Below, piece by piece: positions 9,147 to 17,804 of a stretch of 64,000 nt of DNA (position 1 is the stretch's first letter; each line of letters begins with the position of its first letter). The stretch is from Dehalobacter sp. CP (GTDB lineage Bacteria > Bacillota_B > Desulfitobacteriia > Desulfitobacteriales > Syntrophobotulaceae). Location of the stretch: assembly GCA_009910795.1 (NCBI GenBank), contig VMEE01000085.1, positions 3,528 to 67,527 of the forward strand. Direction: 5' to 3'. A program made the translations under genes and the position numbers. Below the pieces are notes generated by a model that was not told the DNA's origin, searched no databases, and saw nothing but the letters and a program-made list of their open reading frames with translations.

Positions 9147-9854
9147 TTAATACGTTAGTTCCTCATCCGCAATAAGGTTACATAATTTATTAAGATCGTA
9201 AATCTTTATGACTTTTTTATTCTTTTTTATGATGCCTTCTCTACTAAGATAAGTAAACAATTTACAAACGGTCACAGGATGGGTACCTGTTATTTTGGCA
9301 ATCATTTTTTGTGATATATTCTCAACCGCCAACTCATAATGGTCATTCACCCGTTTTCCTTTTGTGAGACATAGATCATATAGAAAAGAGAATACCCTAG
9401 ACGAAGAACGGCATTGATATAAGTCCCTTGCTTGATGCTCGAAGTAATGAACTTTTTGTACGATATTCAAGATGAATTTTTTTAATAAATTAGCATCCTG
9501 CGACAATATTTCAACCATCATATCTAAAGTAAAAAAATACACAATGCAATCTTTTACTGCAGTAATTTGAAATTCATGATCATCATTTGGGTTTATGGCC
9601 ACCCCAATACAGTTCTTACAAATTTCAAAAAGATACTTCTCCTCACCAGTCCGCGATACTATACTCGCTTCAAGTTGTCCTGAAATCAGATAAATGATAC
9701 TATAAAAAGGTATACCGGGCGAGATGATCTTGCTTCCCTTTATAAAAGTATGCAGGCTTCCAAGGGAAGTATACATATTTAGCTCTTCAATGGGATCAAA
9801 TACTGGAATAATAGGTATCTTTATTTTATTATCTGGTATTTTCCTGTTTTCCAA
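9147..9854 (-). CDS. rdhK: CprK/RdhK-type CRP-FNR regulator, copy 1
   Basis: The 235-residue protein has a cyclic-nucleotide-like beta-roll (about 20-130), a dimer helix, and a C-terminal winged helix-turn-helix (IAKITGTHPVTVCKLFTYL, about 185-203). This is the layout of CprK, which binds a halogenated phenol and activates dehalogenase genes. TTG at 9854 is the start, with AGGTGGG upstream; copy 2 begins at the same codon. Cysteines lie at 79, 82, 103, 148, 162, 197 and 225. Unlike copy 2, residue 9 is Asn. It is the last gene of module 1 (rdhB-rdhA-rdhK). A roughly 200-base insert separates it from the promoter region that is conserved in copy 2. Confidence 0.88.
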   Translation of the reverse strand: MENRKIPDNKIKIPIIPVFDPIEELNMYTSLGSLHTFIKGSKIISPGIPFYSIIYLISGQLEASIVSRTGEEKYLFEICKNCIGVAINPNDDHEFQITAVKDCIVYFFTLDMMVEILSQDANLLKKFILNIVQKVHYFEHQARDLYQCRSSSRVFSFLYDLCLTKGKRVNDHYELAVENISQKMIAKITGTHPVTVCKLFTYLSREGIIKKNKKVIKIYDLNKLCNLIADEELTY

Positions 9855-9886
9855 AGTATTCCCACCTTTTTAAGAGAAAATATAAA

Positions 9887-10087
9887 CTATTAGGCTTAAT
9901 ACTGATTATTTTTTAAATACCGCTTCAAATAGTTATGCCAGATTATAGAAGTTTATCAAAGTGCATATTATCAATGGTAGCCACAGGCTACCCTCAGCGT
10001 CAGGATGAGAATGCAGTAATCTAATCTGATATAATACTTGTCATAGCAAACCTCCAAAGTACTAGTTATTGGGTTTGTAATTTATTT
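9887..10087. other. Insert upstream of rdhK copy 1 with a dehalobox-like site
   Basis: About 200 bases are present here but absent at the matching place in copy 2 (near 13075). It holds a 14-bp near-consensus dehalobox, TTAAT-ACTG-ATTAT (9896-9909), a small hairpin GGTAGCC-ACA-GGCTACC (9974-9990), and on the minus strand a GGAGG-led start that stops after seven codons. It may be the scar of a lost element. Confidence 0.55.
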
Positions 10088-10270
10088 TCATTATACCAGT
10101 TATGGTAATTTTCTTGTTGTTTTAAGCCTAGTTTTCTAATATTTAATTATAATAGGTTGTGCGTAGTCTATTTGCTGAAAACAAAAAAGTCATTATAAAA
10201 AGAAGGAGGATTTTCTCAAATGACGCTTGGATCTCCATAATATTTTTAATGTAATGAACATCTGTTTTCA

Positions 10271-10316
10271 TATATCTTTAAGCGGCAAGATGAAGCTCCA
10301 GCCGCTTAAAGATATA
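10271..10316 (-). terminator. Perfect 16-bp hairpin downstream of rdhA copy 1
   Basis: TATATCTTTAAGCGGC and its exact complement flank a 14-base loop. The same stem recurs at 13321-13366 after rdhA copy 2. No long T run follows, so it may protect or attenuate the transcript into rdhK. Confidence 0.7.
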
Positions 10317-10352
10317 CCTAATAAGGAAACTGAACTTATTATTGCTTAGCAG

Positions 10353-11693
10353 CTAATACCTCTCGGGCCATTCCAGCCACCATTTGAATTTCTCAATTTG
10401 TTCCGTTCCATAGCCAAACATATCATCAATCTGTTTGAGTAATCTGGATGAGGTCTCACCTTTACTGCCGATCCATGTACCTGCATCATGGAACCAGGAG
10501 TTTTCTTTAGAGTCCCAGGGGCATACCTTCATACACATGCCGCAGGAAGAGCCTTCTTTATTCGTTGACCGGAATTCTGTGCATTTTTTCCAGTCACTGT
10601 TCCAACGCAGGTAACCATTATGCTCAACTGGATCTTTATCAAAAGTGATTGCACCTCCAGGGCAATTTTCGGCACATTTGCCACATACCCGGCAAAAGTC
10701 TAGCAAGCCAAAATCAATAGGGTTATCAGGAACGAGCGGCAAATCCGTGGTTACAGCTCCGCCCTTATGGCGAAATCCCAGCCGGGGATGAATCGTACAG
10801 TCACCTGTTCTGGATAGTTCACCCAATCCCGATGCTATGAGGCAGGGGCCCAAGACTAATTCGAAGTTGCCAGCATGCTGTGCTCTGGCATTATAACCCA
10901 GGTTACGAATATAACTCGCTAAGATGACAGCAATAACAGCAGATGCATGGTATGAGCGAAAGGATTGGCCAGCACTGATACCATCATATCCAGTCGAACC
11001 TAACATCGTTTCCAAATGCTGGTCAACTACAAAAGTAATCACATAGGGTAGACTCTCCGTGACGGGAATTGACTTAGATAAATCATCCTTAAACAAATCA
11101 TCCTGACTAGGGTTCCTATAACTATAATACGCATAAGGGGGCATCTTACCGATCCCAACTTCGTCAGCCCGCAAAAAATACGCACAATCCTTAATGTGTT
11201 GGGACATTTGTGCAGGATCAGGAATCGACAGCTTTTCAGGAGACGGCTTACCGCTAACCAGTGTGTCTGGACTGATAGCACCCAGAAAACCCACAATTGC
11301 GGCATTGAAAGGATGCTTAGTAACGAAATGAAAACCACTGGATTCTATACGAGCCTGGGGTGAAAGTTTGCCGCGCATCGCATAACTGAATCCTGTGTCC
11401 GCTTCATGGGTCTTTTTAATAGGTCCAACGATCTTTGAAGTTCCGAGCCATTGATCGTTATTCTCAACAAATCGGACACTAGCGCCACCATAATCTACAT
11501 TGGGGTGCAGCTTGGATTTGGCTCCGTTTTGAGAACCTGTCTGGCTTGCCATAGCTTCTACCGGCAAAACTCCGATTGCGCCAACAATCCCTGCCGCCAG
11601 TGCAGAAGCAGCCCCTGCCTTCAAAAATTTACGTCGGTTCATTTGGGATCCTTGTTCCTGCTGTTTTTTTTCTTGTTCCAAAGATTTTAACAT
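10353..11693 (-). CDS. rdhA: Reductive dehalogenase catalytic subunit RdhA1 (CprA-like)
   Basis: The 446-residue enzyme removes halogen from organohalides at the outer face of the membrane, as terminal reductase of organohalide respiration. It has a Tat signal (NRRKFLKAG, Arg pair at 20-21). Two iron-sulfur motifs follow: Cys 334/337/340/344 ([12 protein letters not shown]) and Cys 371/384/387/391 ending GMCMKVCP. The '[15 protein letters not shown]' and '[14 protein letters not shown]' segments resemble the ortho-chlorophenol dehalogenase CprA. ATG at 11693 follows AGAGGTG. It lies 13 bases after rdhB1. The substrate is unknown. It is a diverged duplicate of the gene at 13403-14743, and the differences cluster at residues 111-157 and 271-312. 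Confidence 0.95.
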   Translation of the reverse strand: MLKSLEQEKKQQEQGSQMNRRKFLKAGAASALAAGIVGAIGVLPVEAMASQTGSQNGAKSKLHPNVDYGGASVRFVENNDQWLGTSKIVGPIKKTHEADTGFSYAMRGKLSPQARIESSGFHFVTKHPFNAAIVGFLGAISPDTLVSGKPSPEKLSIPDPAQMSQHIKDCAYFLRADEVGIGKMPPYAYYSYRNPSQDDLFKDDLSKSIPVTESLPYVITFVVDQHLETMLGSTGYDGISAGQSFRSYHASAVIAVILASYIRNLGYNARAQHAGNFELVLGPCLIASGLGELSRTGDCTIHPRLGFRHKGGAVTTDLPLVPDNPIDFGLLDFCRVCGKCAENCPGGAITFDKDPVEHNGYLRWNSDWKKCTEFRSTNKEGSSCGMCMKVCPWDSKENSWFHDAGTWIGSKGETSSRLLKQIDDMFGYGTEQIEKFKWWLEWPERY

Positions 11694-11706
11694 TACTTTT
11701 CACCTC

Positions 11707-12021
11707 TTAACTCGTCAAATTTGGACTTTTCTGTTTCTTGCCTTGACCTATCAATCCCACTAATCTTGCTAATACGATTCCGATGATGACAGATAACCCA
11801 AAGAAGAGAAAGATTCCGGTACTTGTAGCTTTGACATGACCAATCCGAGCATTAAGGACAATGAAAGATAACCCGATACAAGTAATTAGAAACCATATCA
11901 AATACAGAGACCAATTAAGCACAGTTTTCTTTTTGTCCGCCTTATTTGCGTAAGGTCTCAAGGCTAAAATACCTGCTAAAAAAAGCATTCCAACAATAAA
12001 AATGAGAACTACATTCAACAC
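11707..12021 (-). CDS. rdhB: Reductive dehalogenase membrane anchor RdhB1
   Basis: The 104-residue protein has three predicted transmembrane helices (about 3-22, 35-56 and 68-92). The charged stretch between the first two (ANKADKKKT) resembles CprB/RdhB anchors that hold RdhA at the membrane. The start is GTG at 12021 after AAGGGGGTG. It is first in the rdhB-rdhA-rdhK module, the cprBA order. The C-terminal tail is basic. Very similar to the second copy at 14757-15071. Confidence 0.9.
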   Translation of the reverse strand: MLNVVLIFIVGMLFLAGILALRPYANKADKKKTVLNWSLYLIWFLITCIGLSFIVLNARIGHVKATSTGIFLFFGLSVIIGIVLARLVGLIGQGKKQKSPNLTS

Positions 12022-12083
12022 TTTAACACCCCCTTTCCATACTTTTTCACATCGAGTCTATAAAACAATCTCGAATCACTAGT

Positions 12084-12125
12084 ATTATATCTCTGTAATA
12101 CATGATTTCTCTTAGTGGCCACTAA
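12084..12125 (-). promoter_or_regulatory. rdhB1 promoter with dehalobox palindrome at -41.5
   Basis: A perfect 14-bp palindrome TTAGT-GGCC-ACTAA (12112-12125) matches the dehalobox form TTAAT-N4-ATTAA with symmetrical changes. A TATAAT -10 box lies at 12084-12089. If its first T is -12, the palindrome is centred exactly at -41.5, the class II CRP/FNR activator position. No clear -35 box is present, as expected for an activated promoter. Confidence 0.8.
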
Positions 12126-12170
12126 TTGCTGATTATTTTTCAAATACAGGAACTTTTTTTTAAAATAAAT

Positions 12171-12210
12171 AAAGCTAGGATGTAGCGTCATACAGCGACA
12201 TCCTAGCTTT
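12171..12210 (-). terminator. Terminator after rdhK copy 2
   Basis: A perfect 13-bp stem (AAAGCTAGGATGT / ACATCCTAGCTTT) is followed on the minus strand by a T-rich tail. It separates the two dehalogenase modules and is repeated at 15243. Confidence 0.8.
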
Positions 12211-12328
12211 CCCATCGATCGTTAAGTTCAAATATAAGTCATGGCAACTCATAATTGATGCTTATGGGAAATAAAAACTGATAGATATCTAAATTACTGA
12301 TATTTTATATTACCCCTGCCCAACAGAA

Positions 12329-13036
12329 TTAATATGTTAATTCCTCATTTGCAATAAGGTTACATAATTTATTGAGATCGTAAACCTTTATGACTTTTCT
12401 ATTCTTTTTTATAATGCCTTCTTTACTAAGATAAGTAAATAATTTACAAACGGTCACAGGATGGGTTCCTGTTATTTTGGCAATCGTCTTTTGTGACACA
12501 TTCTCAACCGCTAACTCATAATAGTCATTCACCCGATTTCCTTTTGTCAGACAGAGGTTATATAGAAAAGAGAATACCCTAGCGGAAGGACGGCTTTGAT
12601 AGAAGTCCCTTGATTGATACATAAAGTATTGCGTTTTTTGTATAAGATTCAAGATAAAATTTTTTAATAAACGCGTATTCTGCGATAATATTGCAACCAT
12701 CATGTCCAAAGGAAAAAAACAGACAGTGCAATCTTTTACTGCAGTAATTTGAAATTCATGATCATCATTTTGGTTTAAAGCCACCGCTATGCCGTTCTTA
12801 AAAACTTCAAGCAGATACTTCTCCTCACCATTCCGCGATACCATGCTCACGTCAAGTTGTCCTGAAATCAAGAAAATAACATTACTAAAAGGTATGCCGG
12901 GCGAAACGATCTTGCTTCCTCTTGCAAATGTATGCAGGCTTCCAAGAGAAGTATACATGTTTAGCTCTTCAATGGGATCAAATGTTGGAATAATAGGCAT
13001 CTTTATTATACAATCCGGTAGTTTCCCGTTTTCCAA
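12329..13036 (-). CDS. rdhK: CprK/RdhK-type CRP-FNR regulator, copy 2
   Basis: This 235-residue duplicate of the copy 1 regulator has the same beta-roll and winged helix-turn-helix (IAKITGTHPVTVCKLFTYL). TTG at 13036 after AAAGGTGGGG is the start by homology to copy 1; an upstream in-frame ATG lacks such support. It keeps a cysteine at residue 9 together with Cys197, a pair that resembles Cys11/Cys200 of CprK, which can form an inter-subunit disulfide. Copy 1 has Asn at position 9. It is expected to sense a halogenated effector and activate rdhBA. It follows rdhA2 by about 370 bases and has its own -10 box (13080-13085). Confidence 0.88.
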   Translation of the reverse strand: MENGKLPDCIIKMPIIPTFDPIEELNMYTSLGSLHTFARGSKIVSPGIPFSNVIFLISGQLDVSMVSRNGEEKYLLEVFKNGIAVALNQNDDHEFQITAVKDCTVCFFPLDMMVAILSQNTRLLKNFILNLIQKTQYFMYQSRDFYQSRPSARVFSFLYNLCLTKGNRVNDYYELAVENVSQKTIAKITGTHPVTVCKLFTYLSKEGIIKKNRKVIKVYDLNKLCNLIANEELTY

Positions 13037-13079
13037 AGTTATCCCCACCTTTAAAAGAAAATATCCTATGGTTACTCTC

Positions 13080-13146
13080 ATTATACCCGTTATGGTGGTT
13101 TTCTTGTTGTTTTAAGCCTAGTCTTCTAAAATTTAATAGGTATTAG
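13080..13146 (-). promoter_or_regulatory. rdhK2 promoter region with dehalobox-like site
   Basis: TATAAT (13080-13085) lies inside a block conserved with copy 1 (10088-10135). A TTAAT-AGGT-ATTAG site (13133-13146), one mismatch from the dehalobox, is centred near -66.5. The equivalent site in copy 1 (10143-10156) is decayed. Confidence 0.5.
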
Positions 13147-13320
13147 TCCCTTGAAAGGGATGGGAAAGTTGAGGTACATTACGATGGGTTGAGCGAAGGC
13201 TATTTGCTGAAACCAAAAAAGTCATTAGAAAAAAGAAGGATGATTCTTTTCAAATGACGATTAAATCTCTGCAATATTTTTTGATGAAGACCCATTGCAA
13301 GTAATAAACATCTGTTTTCG

Positions 13321-13366
13321 TATATCTTTAAGCGGCAAGATAAAGCCCCGGCCGCTTAAAGATATA
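13321..13366 (-). terminator. Perfect 16-bp hairpin downstream of rdhA copy 2
   Basis: The same perfect stem as at 10271-10316, with a slightly different loop. Beside it on the plus strand a short open frame with an AAGAAGGATG leader (from about 13256) codes only 16 residues and is probably debris. Confidence 0.7.
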
Positions 13367-13402
13367 CCTAATGAGAAAACTGAACCGATTATTGTTTGGC
13401 GG

Positions 13403-14743
13403 CTAATACCTCTCGGGCCATTCCAGCCACCATTTGTATTTTTCGATCTGTTCCGTACCATAGCCGAACATATCATCGATTGTCTTAAGCAATCTGGATG
13501 AGTTCTCACCTTTACTGCCGATCCAAGTACCTGCTTCATGGAACCAGGATTGTTCCTTTGAATCCCAAGGGCATACTTTCATACACCTGCCGCAGGAAGA
13601 GCCTTCTTTGTTTGTTGACCGGAATATGGTGCATTTTAGAGAGTCAGAGTTCCATCGCAAGTATCCATTGTGCTCGACTGGATCATCATCAAATGTAATA
13701 GCGCCGCCTGGACAGTTGTCAGCACATTTTTTACACACCCGACAAAAATCCTGCAAGCCAAAATCAATGGGATTATCGGGAACGAGCGGCAAATCCGTGG
13801 TTACAGCTGCACACTTATGGCGGAATCCCAGACGGGGATGAGCTACGCAGTCTCCTGTTCTGGATAGCTCGCCCAATCCCGACGCTATCAGGCAGGGACC
13901 CATGACTGCTTCATAGTTGGAAATATGATTTGCCCTGGCATTATAACCCAGGTTACGAATATAACTCGCTAAGATGACAGCAATAACACCGGACGCATGA
14001 TATGAACGGAAGGATTGACCGGCACTGATACCATCATATCCAGTCGAACCCAACATCGTTTCCAAATGCTGGTCAACCATAAACGTAATGACATAAGGCA
14101 TCCTCTCTGTGACCGGAATTGACTTAGACAAATCATCCCCATTCTTAAACAAATTATCCTGCGAAGGGGACCTGTAACTATAATAAGCATAAGCGGGCAT
14201 CTTGCCGATTCCAACTTCGTCAGCCCGTAAAAAATACGCGCAATCCTTAATGTGTTGGGACATTTGTGCAGGATCAGGAATCGGCAGTTTTTCAGGAGCC
14301 GGTTTCCCGCCGCACAGTGCGTCTGGACCGATAACACCGACGAATCCCATAAGAGCAGCATTAAGAGGATGTTTACCAACAAAGTGATAGTGGAAGGATT
14401 CTTTTTGAGCTTCGGGGGTTAGTTTACCACGAATAGCATAATTGAATCCTGCGTCTGCTGCATGAGTTTTTTTAATAGAACCGACGATCTTTGAAGTTCC
14501 GAGCCATTGATCATTATTCTCAACGAACCGGACAGTGGCACCACCATAATCTGCATTGGGATGCAGCTTGGATTTGGCTCCGTTTTGAGAACCTGTCTGG
14601 CTTGCCATAGCTTCTGACGGCAAAACTCCGATTGCGCCAACAACCCCTACTGCCAGTGCCGAAGCAGCCCCTGCTTTCAAAAATTTACGTCGATTCATCT
14701 GGAATCCTTGTTCCTGCTGTTTTTCTTCTAGAAATTTTGACAT
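13403..14743 (-). CDS. rdhA: Reductive dehalogenase catalytic subunit RdhA2 (CprA-like)
   Basis: This second 446-residue RdhA has the same architecture as RdhA1: Tat signal NRRKFLKAG, a cobamide-binding core, and two iron-sulfur motifs ([12 protein letters not shown] and the CGRCMKVCP group). The sequence is close to RdhA1 overall but differs sharply around residues 111-157 (for example [12 protein letters not shown]) and 273-312 ([19 protein letters not shown]). These segments lie between the conserved core blocks, so the two enzymes may differ in substrate. ATG at 14743 follows a GAGGTG site. It is co-transcribed with rdhB2, 13 bases upstream, under a dehalobox palindrome at 15162. Confidence 0.95.
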   Translation of the reverse strand: MSKFLEEKQQEQGFQMNRRKFLKAGAASALAVGVVGAIGVLPSEAMASQTGSQNGAKSKLHPNADYGGATVRFVENNDQWLGTSKIVGSIKKTHAADAGFNYAIRGKLTPEAQKESFHYHFVGKHPLNAALMGFVGVIGPDALCGGKPAPEKLPIPDPAQMSQHIKDCAYFLRADEVGIGKMPAYAYYSYRSPSQDNLFKNGDDLSKSIPVTERMPYVITFMVDQHLETMLGSTGYDGISAGQSFRSYHASGVIAVILASYIRNLGYNARANHISNYEAVMGPCLIASGLGELSRTGDCVAHPRLGFRHKCAAVTTDLPLVPDNPIDFGLQDFCRVCKKCADNCPGGAITFDDDPVEHNGYLRWNSDSLKCTIFRSTNKEGSSCGRCMKVCPWDSKEQSWFHEAGTWIGSKGENSSRLLKTIDDMFGYGTEQIEKYKWWLEWPERY

Positions 14744-14756
14744 TACTTCTCACCTC

Positions 14757-15071
14757 TTAACTCGTCAAATTAGAACTTTTTTGTTTCTTACCTAGACCTA
14801 TCAATCCCACTAATCTTGCTAATACGATTCCGATAACGATGGATAGCCCAAAAAAGAGAAAGATTCCGGTACTCGTAGCTTTGACATGACCAATCTGAGC
14901 ATTAAGCACAATGAAAGATAACCCGATACAAGTAATCAGAAACCAGACCAAATACAGAAACCAATTAAGCACAGTTTTCTTTTTGTCCGCCTTGTTTGCG
15001 TAAGGTCTCAGGGCTAAAATACCTGCTAAAAAGAGCATTCCAACAACAAAAATGAGAACTACATTCAACAC
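14757..15071 (-). CDS. rdhB: Reductive dehalogenase membrane anchor RdhB2
   Basis: This 104-residue membrane protein has three helices and is nearly identical to RdhB1; the few changes are conservative. It would anchor RdhA2 to the outer face of the cytoplasmic membrane. GTG at 15071 follows AAGGGGGTG, as in copy 1. High similarity between the two anchors compared with the diverged RdhA proteins suggests the anchor is under tighter constraint or the duplication is fairly recent. Confidence 0.9.
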   Translation of the reverse strand: MLNVVLIFVVGMLFLAGILALRPYANKADKKKTVLNWFLYLVWFLITCIGLSFIVLNAQIGHVKATSTGIFLFFGLSIVIGIVLARLVGLIGLGKKQKSSNLTS

Positions 15072-15133
15072 GTTAACACCCCCTTTCCATACTTTTTCAC
15101 ATCGAGTCTATAAAATAAACTCAAGTCACTCGC

Positions 15134-15175
15134 ATTATATCTCTGTAATACGTAATATCTCTTAGTAGCTACTAA
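15134..15175 (-). promoter_or_regulatory. rdhB2 promoter with dehalobox palindrome at -41.5
   Basis: The perfect palindrome TTAGT-AGCT-ACTAA (15162-15175) and TATAAT (15134-15139) have exactly the same spacing as at rdhB1, centre -41.5. Only the central four bases differ from copy 1, as expected if only the outer TTAGT/ACTAA is read. Confidence 0.8.
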
Positions 15176-15242
15176 TTAGTGATTATTTTTCTAATTCCAG
15201 GAATTTCTCTGTTTTTTTATTTAAAATAAATCTATAAAAAAT

Positions 15243-15280
15243 AAGCTAGGATGTAGCGTCGTACAACGACATCCTAGCTT
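15243..15280 (-). terminator. Terminator after the DUF4349 gene
   Basis: A 12-bp stem (AAGCTAGGATGT / ACATCCTAGCTT) almost identical to the one at 12171. It ends the sigma/DUF4349 operon and marks the right edge of the duplicated dehalogenase unit. Confidence 0.78.
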
Positions 15281-15313
15281 TATCATCGATCTTTTCGTTA
15301 TAAATATAAGGTT

Positions 15314-16633
15314 TTATTTTTCATCTTCCTTATTTCGTCTAAAGCTCTTCTCCGAAAGCATCCTGCGTTTTCTAATGATCCGGCAGACCAGCCAGATCAG
15401 CAGCAGAACCGCCAATACCGGCAGCGCATAGCCGATGAAGACCAACACATAGTTGAGCGCATTCCAGAGGAAGCTTACAGTCTTGATCAGAGCATTCTTC
15501 ACGGCAATCAAGGTATTCTTCAGCGATATCGGCTGCCAGGGATTATTGACCGTCAGGTCGTTCCGGGCCTGCTCAATATTGATGGTGACCTGGGAGTATT
15601 CCACCCGGTTATCATAGTATTTAAGCTGCCCTTTCAGGCTTTCAATCTCTTGTCGGACAACAGCCAGGGAGTTTTCAATTTTTAGAATGTCTTCGACAGA
15701 ATTCGCTTTTTGGAGAATTTCCAAATACCGTTTTTCCTGAGCCTCCCAAGATCTTAAACGGGTCTCTGTATCAAAATAAGCCATCGATACATCTTCGGTA
15801 TTCTGGTGTTCATTGACGACGATGCCGAACTGAGAAATACTGTTTTTAAACGTCTCAAATTGTTCTGAAGGTATTCTTAAAGAAAGAAAAGCCGTCACAC
15901 TGTCGTCATAATTGGTCCGGGTCGATTCGGCGACGTACCCGCCGAGAGTCTTAGCTTTCTCCTCGAGTGCCTTTGACGCAACTTTGACATCATCTGCCTT
16001 CAGGGAAATATTGAGCATATAAATGGTTTTCTGCCGGGAAAAATCATATTCTGCAGATCCATTTGGAACTGAATTCTCCAAACTTTTTTTCTGAGCATCA
16101 GATCCAGTAAACGAAGGAGAAACCGAATTAGCGGAGTCAGTTGCTACCCCTCCGGTAGATTCAGTCGCAACACCGGCATCAGGAGGGCTCACTGCAGATC
16201 CATTCGCCATATCATCCGTGGCACGATCTGTTGTCGTTTGCAGTGAACTGACCTGTTTCTGCAAACCATCCCCCATCAGGATTCCATTTACGCCAAGACC
16301 AACGGCCAGCACTACGACAGCGGCACAGCCGATCAATGCAAATGCTTTTTTATTTCCATATAAAAGTTTGTTTTTTAGCCGTGCTGCGAGCGCAGATAAT
16401 CTGTTCTTCTTTTGCCGTGTTTGCAAGAAAGGAATGCTGGTATTGGCTTCAGCAGCTACGAAGGTCATGTTTTCCAGCGGCTGATTTTTAACAGAATCCA
16501 AAATTTTTCCCCGGGTTTTATCTTTGATCCGCTCCTTAAGACCGTCGTCCTGATAGACATAACCAAAAAATTTCTTAAGACGCATGAGATCACCATCTTC
16601 TTCCCACATGGCTTTTATTTTATCTTCAGACAT
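15314..16633 (-). CDS. DUF4349 membrane protein, putative anti-sigma factor
   Basis: About 439 residues. The cytosolic N-terminus (1-90) is charged, a transmembrane helix covers about 96-118, a Ser/Thr/Gly-rich linker follows, and the rest is the DUF4349 domain with a coiled coil (SVEDILKIENSLAVVRQEI). A C-terminal transmembrane helix ends in a basic tail. The start is taken as ATG 16633, overlapping the sigma-factor stop as TGATG, with GGAGG nine bases before; ATG 16639 is possible. Coupling to an ECF sigma gene suggests the N-terminus binds the sigma factor and the outer domain senses envelope state. This is inference. Confidence 0.85.
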   Translation of the reverse strand: MSEDKIKAMWEEDGDLMRLKKFFGYVYQDDGLKERIKDKTRGKILDSVKNQPLENMTFVAAEANTSIPFLQTRQKKNRLSALAARLKNKLLYGNKKAFALIGCAAVVVLAVGLGVNGILMGDGLQKQVSSLQTTTDRATDDMANGSAVSPPDAGVATESTGGVATDSANSVSPSFTGSDAQKKSLENSVPNGSAEYDFSRQKTIYMLNISLKADDVKVASKALEEKAKTLGGYVAESTRTNYDDSVTAFLSLRIPSEQFETFKNSISQFGIVVNEHQNTEDVSMAYFDTETRLRSWEAQEKRYLEILQKANSVEDILKIENSLAVVRQEIESLKGQLKYYDNRVEYSQVTINIEQARNDLTVNNPWQPISLKNTLIAVKNALIKTVSFLWNALNYVLVFIGYALPVLAVLLLIWLVCRIIRKRRMLSEKSFRRNKEDEK

Positions 16634-17142
16634 CAGCATTCACCTCCAGCCACTTCCGCCTGATAGGCTGTCCGGAAACTTTTTTTGGCCCGGTAGAGCA
16701 GGCTGTCTACCGCCTGTTGCGTGGTACCGAGAATTGTCGCCGTTTCGGATGCGCTGAATCCATCGATCAGCCGTAATTGGATCACAGCTACTTGATGTTC
16801 TGTCAACTGAGAAAGGGTATTACTTACAGAAAGGACAGTACCCAGGTCCTCCCCATAATCCCTGCTGTTATTTGCATCCTGGATCTCTTCTGTAATCGGA
16901 ATCAGATTAACCTGTTTCCTGCCCCGGTAAAAATCCGCGATATAATTCGAAGCAATTTTTAACGCCCAGCACTTCAAAGAGCTTCTTCCCTCAAAGCCGG
17001 CCAGTGATCTCCAGACCTTAGCCATGACTTCGGAAGTAACATCTTCAATTTCTGATGAAGGAATCCTCAGACAGACAAACCTGTAAACAGACGGGAATAG
17101 TTCCTCATAGATTTCATCAAATGAGACCTCTGTTTGATTCAT
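16633..17142 (-). CDS. ECF-type RNA polymerase sigma factor
   Basis: The 169-residue protein has sigma region 2 (LFPSVYRFVCLRIPSSEIEDVTSEVMAKVW), with a short linker, and region 4 (LSQLTEHQVAVIQLRLIDGFSASETATILGT, helix-turn-helix). That is the minimal two-domain layout of ECF sigma factors. ATG 17142 is preferred, preceded by GGGGGTGGG; a longer frame from 17172 lacks a site. Its stop overlaps the DUF4349 start. The pair probably makes a sigma/anti-sigma switch for an envelope response; the target genes are not evident here. Confidence 0.92.
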   Translation of the reverse strand: MNQTEVSFDEIYEELFPSVYRFVCLRIPSSEIEDVTSEVMAKVWRSLAGFEGRSSLKCWALKIASNYIADFYRGRKQVNLIPITEEIQDANNSRDYGEDLGTVLSVSNTLSQLTEHQVAVIQLRLIDGFSASETATILGTTQQAVDSLLYRAKKSFRTAYQAEVAGGEC

Positions 17143-17207
17143 ACCCAGACCCACCCCCTTAAACCGAAACATTGAATTCTACCCGGGCAACAGTATAGAC
17201 GGAAAGA

Positions 17208-17759
17208 TCAGTGTATTTCTGATTCAAAATTTTTTTTAAAAATGAATATCCCCAGAATCATGGAAATGACAACCAGAAATGCCGGATTTAATCCAGGCCA
17301 AATCAGCATAATGGCAAAAGCTGTAATCCCCAGGACCCAGGTCACTTTATCCTTAAAAGCACTCTGACCCATCTGCAGCGCCGACTGAGCCAAAAGCACT
17401 ACAACGACAGGTCTGACCCCTTTCAGCATAGCCTGCAGTGCAGGTGAGTCAGCATAGTTGATCAGCAGGTGACCCAAGAATATCATAATAAGCGCCGTCG
17501 GCAGAACAGCGCCAATGATTGCAGCCAGCGCTCCGCTCCAACCCTTGACTCTATGTCCGATCATTCCTGCCAGTTTCGTCGCGATCGGTGCCGGCAAAGA
17601 ATTGGATATGGCCACAACGTTTGTAAAATCTTCATTGGTAAGCCATTGATATTTGTGCACCGTTTCCTTCTGGATGATCGGAATCATGGCCGGCCCGCCG
17701 CCGAAACTAAAGTTACTGGCTCTGAAAAAAGCAATAAATAAGTCCCAAAGCACTTTCAT
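17208..17759 (-). CDS. Short-chain chromate transporter family protein, second of pair
   Basis: The 183-residue membrane protein is a single CHR domain with about five to six helices. The family motif FSFGGGPAMIPIIQKETV sits at residues 17-34, followed by NSLPAPIATKLAGMIGH. Half-length CHR proteins are encoded as pairs and act together. The family exports chromate or takes up/exports other anions in bacteria; the real substrate here is unknown. It follows its partner by 45 bases with GGGAG before the ATG, so the two are one operon. Confidence 0.88.
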   Translation of the reverse strand: MKVLWDLFIAFFRASNFSFGGGPAMIPIIQKETVHKYQWLTNEDFTNVVAISNSLPAPIATKLAGMIGHRVKGWSGALAAIIGAVLPTALIMIFLGHLLINYADSPALQAMLKGVRPVVVVLLAQSALQMGQSAFKDKVTWVLGITAFAIMLIWPGLNPAFLVVISMILGIFIFKKNFESEIH

Positions 17760-17804
17760 GTCATACTCCCAAAATCTGAATTTGAAATGTTCAAACCGAG
17801 CAAA

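Noticed and set aside
13256..13310. Short plus-strand reading frame with a good leader between rdhA2 and rdhK2
   Set aside because: Only 16 codons, and the copy 1 equivalent is six codons with different sequence; not conserved as a peptide.
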